Origin: Actinomadura pelletieri DSM 43383 | Lineage (GTDB): Bacteria; Actinomycetota; Actinomycetes; Streptosporangiales; Streptosporangiaceae | Direction of reading: 5' to 3' | NCBI RefSeq assembly: GCF_003634705.1 | Contig: NZ_RBWU01000001.1 | Location: 1,168,980 to 1,232,979, forward strand | DNA length: 64,000 nucleotides | Part shown: piece by piece, positions 10,040-18,488 of the stretch | Layout: each line of letters begins with the position of its first letter | Position numbering within the stretch: position 1 is the stretch's first letter | The notes under the pieces: generated by a model | Told to the model about the DNA's origin: nothing | What the model saw: only the letters and a program-made list of their open reading frames with translations | The model's database searches: none | Position numbers and translations under genes: made by a program

Positions 10040-11347
10040 ATGTCCGTTCCTCCGCAGCACCAGCACTATCCCGATGACGACGCGGACGACGACGAGCCCG
10101 TCCAGACCCCCGGCAGCAGGTACGCTCCCCCGCCGGGCGCGCCCGCCCCCGGCCCTGGTGCCCCCGGCCCTGGTGCCCCCGGTACTGGTGCTCCCGGTAC
10201 TGGCGCTCCGCGTCCTGGGCCTCCGCGTCCCGGTGCCCCCGGTCCGGGGAGACCGGACGCGGGCGGCGCGCACCCGGGCGGCGCGAACGGCGCCGGCGAG
10301 CCAGGTGCCGAGGAGGCCGACGCCGACGACACCGTCACCGGGCGCATCGGCATCATCGGCCCGACCGGCAGCGGCAAGACGACGTTCCTCGGGGCGATCC
10401 GCGTCGCCCTGGAAGAACGGGAGGCCGGACTGATCTGGGGCACCGACGCCGAGTCGCGGAAATTCCTGACCGAGGCGTCCGACCGGCTTCACCGGCAGCG
10501 CGTCTTCCCCAACGCCACCCGGAGCCTGCCGCCGAACCTGTCGTTCAAGCTCCGCATCCAGCGCAGGAACGTCCGGGTCACCACCAAGTGGAAGAGGCGG
10601 CGGCGGGTGACGCGGACGGCGATGGTGTCGCTCGACGTCCTTGACGCCCCCGGTGGCATGTATGGAGGTCAGACGCCGGACGCCGTGCCTCAGCCCGGCG
10701 AGCCGGCCACGCAGAGCGCAATGTTGTACTCGGACGCCGACCTGAAACGGCTGGCGGAGCACGTCGCCGCCAGTTCCGGCCTGATCCTGCTGCTCGACCC
10801 CGTCCGCGAGACGAACATGAACGACTCCTACGACTACCTCCAGTACATCATCGTGGAGATCGCCGCGAGAGCCCGGTTCCGGAGGAACGACCCGCACCTG
10901 CCGCACCACCTCGCGGTCTGTATCACCAAGTTCGACCACCCGCACGTCTACAACGCCGTCAACCGGCAAGGGCTGTATCTCGAACCGCGCGGCGAGTACG
11001 AGTTCCCGTACGCGCCGTCGGAGACGGCACGCGAATACTTCGACCTCCTCTGCGAGGAACAGAGGTCGGACACCGGCATGGGCGACACCAACAGCACGCG
11101 GCAGCTCAGAAACGTCATCAGGCAGTACTTCAGCCCGCGGCGCACCAGGTTCTTCCTGACGTCGGCGGTGGGGTTCCGCGTCGATCCGCGGACGCGCAGG
11201 TTCCTGCCGACCGCGCCGGAGAACGTCTCCTACCAGGAGTTCGACGGGAAGGTCGGGCAATGGATCCTGGGCACGGCACACCCGGTGAACGTCCTGGAGC
11301 CCCTGATGTGGCTCGTCCAGCAGCAGTTCAAGGACGACGGACGATGA
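10040..11347 (+). CDS. TRAFAC-type GTPase with collagen-like linker
   Basis: 435 aa. An acidic N-terminus (10-20) runs into about 60 residues of Gly-Ala-Pro/Gly-Pro repeats, then a P-loop domain: Walker A GPTGSGKT at residues 107-114, a DxPG-type switch (LDAPGG, about 203) and a G4-like specificity motif TKFD (about 296). The G4 motif argues for GTP rather than ATP. The start at 10040 follows AGAGGTGG. The stop overlaps the start of the next, GTPase-associated, gene, which fits a dedicated GTPase/partner pair as described for GTPase-centred conflict systems. Likely the nucleotide switch of the operon. Confidence 0.75.
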   Translation: MSVPPQHQHYPDDDADDDEPVQTPGSRYAPPPGAPAPGPGAPGPGAPGTGAPGTGAPRPGPPRPGAPGPGRPDAGGAHPGGANGAGEPGAEEADADDTVTGRIGIIGPTGSGKTTFLGAIRVALEEREAGLIWGTDAESRKFLTEASDRLHRQRVFPNATRSLPPNLSFKLRIQRRNVRVTTKWKRRRRVTRTAMVSLDVLDAPGGMYGGQTPDAVPQPGEPATQSAMLYSDADLKRLAEHVAASSGLILLLDPVRETNMNDSYDYLQYIIVEIAARARFRRNDPHLPHHLAVCITKFDHPHVYNAVNRQGLYLEPRGEYEFPYAPSETAREYFDLLCEEQRSDTGMGDTNSTRQLRNVIRQYFSPRRTRFFLTSAVGFRVDPRTRRFLPTAPENVSYQEFDGKVGQWILGTAHPVNVLEPLMWLVQQQFKDDGR

Positions 11348-13824
11348 CGACCGTGCCCGTGGCGTGGGCGGTTCGGGGCAAGGAGAGCGGCAGTTACGCC
11401 GACTACGGCATCACCGCCGGCGGTCGCGGGCTGTCCGCGAGACAACTGCCCGCGGTGTTCGACGAACTCTCGTCGCTGGGCGAACCGCCGGTCGAGCGGG
11501 CCGGGCCCCGGGCGCTGCCCTGGATCGTGTTCACCGCCGTCCGCGCGGGCGACCGCGACCATGTCGGCCTCGCCGTCCAGGAGTGGACCGACCAGAGCGA
11601 CGCCATGGGCCGTCCCATCACCACCTGCACGTTCTACTACCTGCCGTACCGGGACGCCGGCGACCTGGGCGTCTCCTACCGTGAGCTGCTCGCCGCCGTC
11701 CAGGACGAACCACTGCCACAGGACGGCTCCGCACTGAACGCCCCACTCACCGGCACCGACCCGCGGTACCTGGCCGACACCATCGCCGACCAGGGTTTCG
11801 CCCGCGTCGCCGGAGCGGCGGCGCTGCTGCTGGAAGGCCCGGTGACGGTGACCCGGGCCGAGCATCTGACCGTCGAGGAGCGGCTCGCGTTCATGGACGC
11901 CGTCGCCGCGCTGCTCCCGCAAGGCTGGCGGACGCGCTTCTCCGCCGCCACCTGGCACGAGGGCACCGACCTCCGGATCGGGCTGGTGTTCGGGCAGGTG
12001 TGCCGCCCCGGTTCGTTCGAACTGGACTGGCAGGCACCCGGCGCGCCGCGCGCGTCGACGGCCGCGGCGGCCTACCACACCTGGCTGTACGAACTCGTGG
12101 AGACGCGGGGCTGGCCGGGGGCGAGGCTCGTGGCGGCGCTCGCCGCCCAGCGGGGCTCGATGTTCCACGCCGGGCCGGGGGCGGCCGTCGAGATCGTGGC
12201 GGATCTGGACTGGCCGGGGACCGTCTGGCGGGCCGTCCTCGACGGCACGGCCCAACGCGCCGACCTCGTCCGGCTCTTCACCGGTGGACGCCACCGCGAA
12301 CTCGACGACCCCGGCAAAGTGGCGCGGGTGTTCGGCGCGCTGGTCGATGTCGCGGAGCCGGACGATCTCCCGCTGGTGGCGAAGCTGTGGCACGAGTGCG
12401 GCGGCGAGGACGGCACCCTGCTCCGGAACGCCCGCCGCAGGTTGTGGCGGGAACGGCCGCAACCCGACCTCGGCGCGTATGTCGAGACCGCCGACCGGCT
12501 CGGCTTCGCCGACGGCTTCGTCGCCGGTCTGCTCGCCGAACCCCACCCGCCCGGGGAGCGGCCCGGCGGTGAGGCGACCCTCGCCGCGCTGCTGCGCGAA
12601 CGCCGCCCGCCCGGTCCGGGACGGACGGCCGAGGCGCTCGCCCGCAACGGCTCCGTACTGGCCGAACTCCTTCTGGCGGTGACGCCCGACCCGATCGCCG
12701 AGCGGCGGGCCTGGCTCCAGACCGTCGTACTGGACGCGCCGCCCGTACTGCTCGACGCGTTCGACGGCTTGTGGTCGCGTCCGTCCAGGGTTCCCGACAC
12801 GTGGCCGGAACTCGTACAGAACGGTCGGCGCTGCGTCCCGGCGGTCCTGCACGCGGCGGCGAAGACGCCGCAGGCGCTCGGCGACGCCCTCGCCGCCTTC
12901 GGCCGCTGGCTCATGACGGACGCCGACCCCGCGCACGCCCCCTTCTGGGCCGAGGCGCTGGCGCGGCTGGACGCCTCGACGTCCGCCGAGAAGGGCACGA
13001 TCGACGGGCTGCTCGCGTGGCTGGGCGACAACCCCCGCCACTTCGCGGACTGCACCCGATCACCCAATTACTTCGAGGCGTTCCACGCCGTGTGCGCGGA
13101 CCCGGCAGGGCAGAGGCACCGGCCCCGCCTCGTCGAGGCGCTCGCGGCCTTCGTGAGCCGGTACGAGTGGATACCGGCGGGCCACACCGCGGCGATCGTC
13201 AAGCTGGTCGACCGTTTCGCCGCCGACCGCGAGGTCGGTAGCGCCCTGCTCTTCGCCCGGTCGGTGGAGCCGACGCTCGTCCACGTCAACGCCTACGGCG
13301 CCTGGCGGCGGCGATATCTCGACGCCCGCCAAGAACTGCGGAAGGTGGAGTCCTTGCTGCTGATCCGTAACGTCCGTCCCGACGCGCCGCCGGATGTCGT
13401 CGGCGAACTGTGCGCGGAGGCGCTGCACGAAGGCCATCCTTTCGACTGGGTGCGCGACGAGATCCTCGAAGCCGGATGGCGGTTCACCCCGGACCAGTTC
13501 GTGTCCCTGCTCGACACCGTCACCGACACCCTCACCCGGCTCGGACGCGGCCGGGACGAAGCCGAGGACTCGGCCCTGAAACTCGGCAGGCTCCTGATGC
13601 TGAGACGTCCGCAGGAGGAGACCGCCCAGATCCGCCGGTACACCGTCCGGTACGCGGTCCTCGAGATCCGCTACCGCCTGAACATGATCCGGTACCTGGG
13701 CGGGGACCCGGAGAGGAAGGGCAAACTCCTCCTGGACGGTGCGGTCCGCAAGGAACTGGACCGGCTGGGCACGCTCGCCGGACGCGTCGCCAAGTCGGGA
13801 GCCGCCCCCTGGAGGAAGGGGTGA
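11344..13824 (+). CDS. large GTPase-associated protein (GAP1-like)
   Basis: About 826 aa (the start is the ATG overlapping the GTPase stop). The N-terminal 250 residues form an alpha/beta domain, including a WRTRFSAATW stretch, that recalls GTPase-associated protein 1 (GAP1) domains. The remainder is a long Ala/Leu/Arg helical array. The assignment rests on layout (a large protein coupled to a TRAFAC GTPase) and weak motif similarity. I see no nuclease, protease or pore-forming signature, so if this is a conflict system the effector activity is not obvious here. Alternative: a pure scaffold. Confidence 0.5.
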   Translation: MTTVPVAWAVRGKESGSYADYGITAGGRGLSARQLPAVFDELSSLGEPPVERAGPRALPWIVFTAVRAGDRDHVGLAVQEWTDQSDAMGRPITTCTFYYLPYRDAGDLGVSYRELLAAVQDEPLPQDGSALNAPLTGTDPRYLADTIADQGFARVAGAAALLLEGPVTVTRAEHLTVEERLAFMDAVAALLPQGWRTRFSAATWHEGTDLRIGLVFGQVCRPGSFELDWQAPGAPRASTAAAAYHTWLYELVETRGWPGARLVAALAAQRGSMFHAGPGAAVEIVADLDWPGTVWRAVLDGTAQRADLVRLFTGGRHRELDDPGKVARVFGALVDVAEPDDLPLVAKLWHECGGEDGTLLRNARRRLWRERPQPDLGAYVETADRLGFADGFVAGLLAEPHPPGERPGGEATLAALLRERRPPGPGRTAEALARNGSVLAELLLAVTPDPIAERRAWLQTVVLDAPPVLLDAFDGLWSRPSRVPDTWPELVQNGRRCVPAVLHAAAKTPQALGDALAAFGRWLMTDADPAHAPFWAEALARLDASTSAEKGTIDGLLAWLGDNPRHFADCTRSPNYFEAFHAVCADPAGQRHRPRLVEALAAFVSRYEWIPAGHTAAIVKLVDRFAADREVGSALLFARSVEPTLVHVNAYGAWRRRYLDARQELRKVESLLLIRNVRPDAPPDVVGELCAEALHEGHPFDWVRDEILEAGWRFTPDQFVSLLDTVTDTLTRLGRGRDEAEDSALKLGRLLMLRRPQEETAQIRRYTVRYAVLEIRYRLNMIRYLGGDPERKGKLLLDGAVRKELDRLGTLAGRVAKSGAAPWRKG

Positions 13825-14930
13825 CACCGAAGGCCGGACGGGCCGCCGTTCTCGACCTGGACGAGACGACACTGACCCTCGTTGACGGCGACGATCGCGC
13901 CTACCGGCGACCGTCCGACCCGCCCGGCCCGTTCGACCGTCCGGTCATCGTCGTGTCCGCGCCGCACGGGCCCGGCGCCGCCGAACTCGAATCCCTGCAC
14001 CGGGTCGCCCCGTACGGCGTGCGCGGGACGGGACGGTACACGGTCTGCGCCGCCGCGGCCGCCCGGCGCGGCCTGACCGGAACACTCGCGATCTGCGACA
14101 TCACCTGGTCCGCCGCCCGCGTGGCCCGAGCCGAGACCCGCGACGCCGAGATCACCGTGGGCCCGCACCGTGACCTCGCCGGGCTCGGCGGCGGCTCGTT
14201 CGTCGCCGGGCTCACCACCGACCCCGCCCAGCGGGCCGCGCTCCGTGAAGCGCTCACGGGCGATCCGGACTTCCTGCTGGAGGCGTGCGACCAAGCCGTC
14301 CAGGACCCGATGTTCCGGGACGTGCCACTGATGACCACGAGCGACCCGACCATCACCGTGGGCCGCCTACTGGACGCGCTCCCCACCTACCTAGCCGCAC
14401 TGACCCCACTCGTGGCGGACCTCGGCTCCACCGACCACACCGTCCTGACCGGCGCATTCACTGCGTTCCCGCTCCTCACCCGCGCCCTCGCCGACGCGGC
14501 CGGACGGCCACCGCTCGTCCTGCCCGACGCCGTCCTGGAAGGCGCCCTCCTCCTGGCCGAGGGCACCTACACCGAACCGGACGCACCCCGCGCGAACGTG
14601 CGGATACCACTACACCGGCACCGAGCCGGACTGCTGGAGGAACGGCTCGTCGCGCTGCCCTACGGCGTCGGCGAGTACGCGCTCCTCGACGGAGCCGACC
14701 TGCACATCACGAAGGGCGGCACCGGGGACGGCCTCCCCATCACCAACGAACTGCCGCTGGAAGTAGACGGCGTCCAACTGAACGTCAACGTGGCCCACCT
14801 CCCGACCGGAAATTACAGACTCGGCGTTCGCACCGACCGAGACAGACCGCCACTGCTCGTCGCGACCTCCGCCGACGACGACACCGAACCCAGATTCATC
14901 CCCCTCCCCGACCGGAGCGCACAGAAATGA
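13821..14930 (+). CDS. degenerate Hsp70/actin-fold protein
   Basis: 369 aa starting at a GTG that overlaps the previous stop. Two segments echo Hsp70: an N-terminal VLDLDETTLTLVDGD, where Hsp70 has its phosphate-1 loop, and AICDITWSAARV followed by GLGGGSF, where Hsp70 has phosphate-2 and its LGGxDF turn. The usual Thr/Gly pattern is eroded, so ATPase activity is doubtful. The last 100 residues are beta-rich and end with a short polar tail. No J-protein is nearby. The following coiled-coil gene could be its partner. Confidence 0.5.
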   Translation: MTPKAGRAAVLDLDETTLTLVDGDDRAYRRPSDPPGPFDRPVIVVSAPHGPGAAELESLHRVAPYGVRGTGRYTVCAAAAARRGLTGTLAICDITWSAARVARAETRDAEITVGPHRDLAGLGGGSFVAGLTTDPAQRAALREALTGDPDFLLEACDQAVQDPMFRDVPLMTTSDPTITVGRLLDALPTYLAALTPLVADLGSTDHTVLTGAFTAFPLLTRALADAAGRPPLVLPDAVLEGALLLAEGTYTEPDAPRANVRIPLHRHRAGLLEERLVALPYGVGEYALLDGADLHITKGGTGDGLPITNELPLEVDGVQLNVNVAHLPTGNYRLGVRTDRDRPPLLVATSADDDTEPRFIPLPDRSAQK

Positions 14931-15841
14931 AGGGACTTGCCGAACCCGTGGACGTCGAACGGATGCGCACCCTCGGCAGGCTCATCTCCGAACTCGCCGA
15001 CGAGACCGAACCGAACGGCGACCGCGCCGCCGGACTGCGCTTCGTCAGCGAGCTGAACAAGGCCCTCACCGACCTGCCCCGGCTGCTCGCCACCGGCCGG
15101 GACTTCCTCGACAGCGGAGACCTCGGCCCCGCCGTCACCGCCAAACTCTCCGCGACCTGGGCCGACCTGGACAGACACCGCACGGAACTCGTCGAGACCG
15201 AGAACCTCCTCGCCGAACTGCAACCCGCCCTCGCGGAACTCGAAACCGTCCGGACCCGCCACGCCGAACTCACCACGCGCCTGGCGGAGGTGCGCCGCCT
15301 GGAGGCCCTGAAGGACGAGGTCGAGACCCTACGCGCCGCGACGTCCGACCTCGCCCGACGCGAGGCCGCACTGTCCGACGTCCGGAACGCGGAACGGGAG
15401 CTGACCGAGGCGGGCCAGGCGGTCGGGGTGCGATCCGCGCTGCGACTGTCGGAACTCGGCACCGCGACCCGCGACACCCTCGAACGGGCCGAGCGGCTCA
15501 CCGAGCAGATCGCGTCCGGCGAAGACCGGCTGGCCGCGCAACGCGGCCGGGTCGCCGCCCTGGAGTCCGACCTGGAGACCCTCCGGGCCGAGTTCGCCGA
15601 GCTGCAGGCCATCGCCGACCAGAAACTCCCGCACATCGAGGCGCACCGCGGCGCCGACCGCGAACTGTGCGCCGCCCTCGGAATCAGCCCACTCGTCAAG
15701 GGATCAGGACTGCACCACGTCCAAACCGCCCTCACCGAAATGGAAGAACAGCTCCGCAAGGCCGACACGGCGATTCGCGACGCACTCCGCGCGAGCGACA
15801 CCGACCACGCCACCACCCGCAAACCCACAAGCCTGATCTGA
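14927..15841 (+). CDS. coiled-coil protein
   Basis: 304 aa, ATG overlapping the previous stop. Nearly all of it is Leu/Glu/Arg/Ala heptads: a short N-terminal helical region, then long coiled coil from about residue 65 to 250. No enzymatic motif. It is the last gene of the operon; the next gene converges on it after 34 bases. A structural or nucleotide-exchange-like partner of the Hsp70-fold protein is possible but only an inference. Confidence 0.65.
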   Translation: MKGLAEPVDVERMRTLGRLISELADETEPNGDRAAGLRFVSELNKALTDLPRLLATGRDFLDSGDLGPAVTAKLSATWADLDRHRTELVETENLLAELQPALAELETVRTRHAELTTRLAEVRRLEALKDEVETLRAATSDLARREAALSDVRNAERELTEAGQAVGVRSALRLSELGTATRDTLERAERLTEQIASGEDRLAAQRGRVAALESDLETLRAEFAELQAIADQKLPHIEAHRGADRELCAALGISPLVKGSGLHHVQTALTEMEEQLRKADTAIRDALRASDTDHATTRKPTSLI

Positions 15842-15875
15842 GCCTCGGAGCATTCGCCCCCGGAGCCGGATCGCG

Positions 15876-16292
15876 CTACCTGTCCGCGTTGCCGGCGGCT
15901 AGAACGGCTCGGAGCCGAGCGATATCCTCTTCCCAAAGTTGTCCTTTCGGACTGTCGGCCCAGAGTTGCTTTACTTCGGAGTCGGCCGCGACGACTCGAT
16001 CGAGCACGCTGATGGCCAAGGGCACCAGTTCATGAGGCAGGGGCGGCACGGGCTCCTGCGGACCGTAGATCGGGTCGGTGGGCGGCCCGCCGGGGAGCTG
16101 TGCCGCGACCACTGCCGCGGCGGCCACAGCGGGACCGGCGACGCCGCTGGTGGTCTCGCCGTCCGGCGGAATCACCGCGTTCAGCGCGCGGGCGATCAGA
16201 ACGGCGCGCTGCCCGGCCGGCGCCTCGTCCAGGTCGAAGGCGAAATCCGACGCGACATCATTATCGAAGGGCCCGATATCCCAAGTTCCCAT
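15876..16292 (-). CDS. DUF4259 domain protein
   Basis: 138 aa beginning MGTWDIGPFDNDVASDF, the signature opening of DUF4259 proteins, whose function is unknown. The middle is Ala/Val/Pro-rich and the C-terminus is helical and charged. The ATG at 16292 is supported by the family start; an AGGTGG lies about 12 bases upstream. It stands alone downstream of a strong terminator and converges on the coiled-coil gene. Confidence 0.8.
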   Translation of the reverse strand: MGTWDIGPFDNDVASDFAFDLDEAPAGQRAVLIARALNAVIPPDGETTSGVAGPAVAAAAVVAAQLPGGPPTDPIYGPQEPVPPLPHELVPLAISVLDRVVAADSEVKQLWADSPKGQLWEEDIARLRAVLAAGNADR

Positions 16293-16331
16293 GTGGGGAT
16301 TTTCCACCTGCGCAGAACTCCGGGCCGTCGA

Positions 16332-16374
16332 AATCGACCCCTCGCCGTCCTGGTTTCGGGCGGCGAGGGGTCGA
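16332..16374 (-). terminator. 15-bp perfect stem terminator
   Basis: ATCGACCCCTCGCCG at 16332-16346 pairs perfectly with its reverse complement at 16360-16374 across a 13-base loop. It sits 14 bases past the stop of the muramidase gene and before the DUF4259 gene, so it should end muramidase transcription. It has no T tract, as is usual in high-GC actinomycetes. Confidence 0.8.
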
Positions 16375-16387
16375 TGCCCCCGATCCG

Positions 16388-17137
16388 TCAGCGGATGTTG
16401 GCCAGCCGCTTGAGCTTGGCGTAGTCGCCGACGAAGACGTTCTCGTCCACGGTGCGGTCCGGGATCCCCGGAATGGCCGCGGACTCGGTGAACTGCCAGA
16501 ACGACCAGCCGGTGCCACCCGGGATGGGCGGTGGCGGAGACGTGTTGTACCGGGCCAGCCGGACGCGGTAACGCCCCAGGGCCTTGGTGCCGGCCATGCA
16601 ACGGTCGATGAACGACTTCTGCGTGTAGATCGTCGGTTCGACGCCGGTCACCGCCTTGACGCGGCGCAGGAACGCGAGCACCCGGGCCTGGAGGGCGGAC
16701 GGACTCGCCTTGCAACTCCCTTCGAGGTCGAGTTCGAGCGGTAGCTCGTAGGGGTGGGCGCCGGTGAGGTTCTGCTTCTTGACGGTGCGCAGGAAGTGGT
16801 CGGCCTGGGCGACTCCGTCCTGGTCGTGTTCGAAGTAGTGGTACGCGGTGTGGATCATGCGGACGCTGCGTGCCCCGGCCAGGTCCCGGGTGAACCAGGG
16901 GTCCACATATCCGGTGCGTGAGCCCTGGGTGGCCTTGATGGCGATGAACTTCTGGCCGCTGGCCGCGAGTTTCTTCCAGTCGAACGGCTTGTTCCCCGGG
17001 TGGTTGTGGTGGGACGTGTCGATTCCGTGGACCGGGTAGTCGCCGGGGCCGCCGGCGGCCGCACCGGCCGTGGGACCGGCCAGCACCAGCGGCGCCGCGA
17101 CCGCCAGGGTCGTGAGTGCACGGGCAAGGGTGAGCAT
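16388..17137 (-). CDS. secreted GH25 muramidase (lysozyme)
   Basis: 249 aa. A Sec signal peptide (about 1-28, ending AGAAAG) precedes a glycoside hydrolase 25 domain. The GIDTSHHN motif carries the conserved Asp at the start of the barrel and LPLELDLEG carries the acidic catalytic strand. The family cleaves the MurNAc-GlcNAc bond of peptidoglycan outside the cell. The ATG at 17137 follows GAGGA by 6 bases. No extra cell-wall binding repeat is present. It is followed by its own terminator; the secreted protein upstream shares its direction. Confidence 0.9.
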   Translation of the reverse strand: MLTLARALTTLAVAAPLVLAGPTAGAAAGGPGDYPVHGIDTSHHNHPGNKPFDWKKLAASGQKFIAIKATQGSRTGYVDPWFTRDLAGARSVRMIHTAYHYFEHDQDGVAQADHFLRTVKKQNLTGAHPYELPLELDLEGSCKASPSALQARVLAFLRRVKAVTGVEPTIYTQKSFIDRCMAGTKALGRYRVRLARYNTSPPPPIPGGTGWSFWQFTESAAIPGIPDRTVDENVFVGDYAKLKRLANIR

Positions 17138-17262
17138 GGAGTTCCTCTCTGCGATGGAAGCGGTCCGGGCGTTGCGCAAGCACCGGACCGAGAGAGCGGA
17201 CGAGGCGCCGGACGGGTGGTCTGCCACGCGATCCGGCGCCTCGGACGCGGCACCGGGACGGG

Positions 17263-17700
17263 TCAGGGCGTGATCGCCGGAGTGACCCAGGTGGGGCCGC
17301 CGACCTGCTGAAGCACGCCGCGGTACTCGTGGCCCGCGGAGACCGTCTGCTTCTTGAAGATGAAGCAGTAGGTCCTGCCCTTGTAGGCGGGGAAGGGGCC
17401 GTCGTCCCAGCGCGTGATCCACCCGCTGGAGCCCCTGACCTGGAAGCCCAGGCGAACCCGCACCATCTCGCCGCTGTGCTTGCCGTAGCAGACCTGCGGG
17501 TGGTCGCCCACCTTCACCCTGATGCAGAACCGGCCGTTCTTGAGGTCCTTGCAGACGGTCGGGTCGCTCAGCGCGGTGGCCGCCCGCGTCGGGGTGCTCG
17601 TGGACGCGTCCGCGGCCGTGGTGAGCGCCGCGGTCGCGGACACCGCGCAGGCGGCGGCGAGCGCCGGCGCGAGAAGCGCCCGGGTCGGATTGATGGTCAT
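17263..17700 (-). CDS. small secreted protein, function unknown
   Basis: 145 aa with a typical signal peptide (positive start, then an Ala-rich core, cleavage near residue 30). The mature part is beta-rich with four cysteines (in VCKDL, RFCIR, VCYG and YCFIF) that could form two disulfides. I do not recognise a family. It lies 125 bases upstream of the muramidase gene and downstream of the response regulator, all in one direction, so it may be an extracellular product under the two-component system. Confidence 0.7.
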   Translation of the reverse strand: MTINPTRALLAPALAAACAVSATAALTTAADASTSTPTRAATALSDPTVCKDLKNGRFCIRVKVGDHPQVCYGKHSGEMVRVRLGFQVRGSSGWITRWDDGPFPAYKGRTYCFIFKKQTVSAGHEYRGVLQQVGGPTWVTPAITP

Positions 17701-17808
17701 GATCTATCCCCCCTTCACGGAGCCCCTGGTCGGGGACGTCCGCTCGATGTCGTGGCATCAGAGTCGGGCGCCCGGCGTCACGGGAGCACGATGCGCCGGT
17801 CCTCAGCG

Positions 17809-17831
17809 CGTCCCGGGTTCGTCCCGGGACG
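17809..17831 (-). terminator. hairpin after response regulator
   Basis: CGTCCCGGG at 17809-17817 pairs with CCCGGGACG at 17823-17831 across a 5-base loop. It lies just past the response-regulator stop at 17838 and would terminate the kinase-regulator operon. Confidence 0.7.
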
Positions 17832-17837
17832 TGCCGG

Positions 17838-18486
17838 TCAGGTCCCGAGCCCGGCGTCGCGGGCGCGGACGGCGGCCTGGGTGCGGTCGTGCACCTGGAG
17901 CTTGGTCAGCAACTGGGAGACGTAGTTGCGGACGGTCTTGTCCGAGAGGACGAGGCGCCGCGCGATCTGCCGGTTGTCCAGGCCACGCGCGACCAGGTCG
18001 AGGATCTCGGCCTCCCGCGCGGTCAGGTCGGGGAACGCCGCACGGGACGGCGCGGTGTGCAGCGCGGTGAAGTAGGCGCCGAGCCGGTCGGCGACCGCCG
18101 GGCTGAACACCGCGCCGCCCACGGCCACGGTCTGCACGGCCTGCACGAGTTCGCCGCGCAGGACGCCCTTGACCACGTATCCGCGCGCGCCCGCCCGGAG
18201 CGCGGCGACGACCGAGTCGTCCTCCTCGGACATGGTGAGGACGAGGATGCGGGGCGGTGGCGGTTCGGCGCCGTCCAGCAGTTCGCGCGTGGCCTCGATG
18301 CCGGACCCGTCCGGCAGGTGCAGATCCATGAGCACGACGTCCGGCCGCAGTTCGCGTGCCAGGCTCACACCTTCGGCGGCGGTTCCGGTCTCACCGACGA
18401 CGGTGAGGTCGGTTCCGGTCTCCAGGGCGGCGCGCACCCCCGCCCGGAACATTCGGATGGTCGTCGATCAGCACGACGGTGACCAT
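17838..18486 (-). pseudogene. NarL-type response regulator, frameshifted
   Basis: The receiver domain opens in one frame (ATG at 18486, VLIDDHPN) and continues in another from 18452 (MFRAGVRAALE), where related proteins read DDHPMFRAG without a break. One extra T on the plus strand at 18452-18453 (an extra A in the coding strand) accounts for the shift. Past that point everything is intact: the MDLHLPDG phospho-acceptor Asp, the KGV Lys, and a LuxR-type helix-turn-helix (LTAREAEILDLVARG) to the stop at 17838. It is either a sequencing error or a real inactivation. It starts 2 bases after the kinase stop. A shorter protein from 18452 would lack the acidic pocket. Confidence 0.75.
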
Positions 18487-18488
18487 GT

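Noticed and set aside
10130..10260. Short tandem DNA repeats resembling a CRISPR or minisatellite
   Set aside because: They encode Gly-Ala-Pro repeats in frame with the GTPase; there are no unique spacers.
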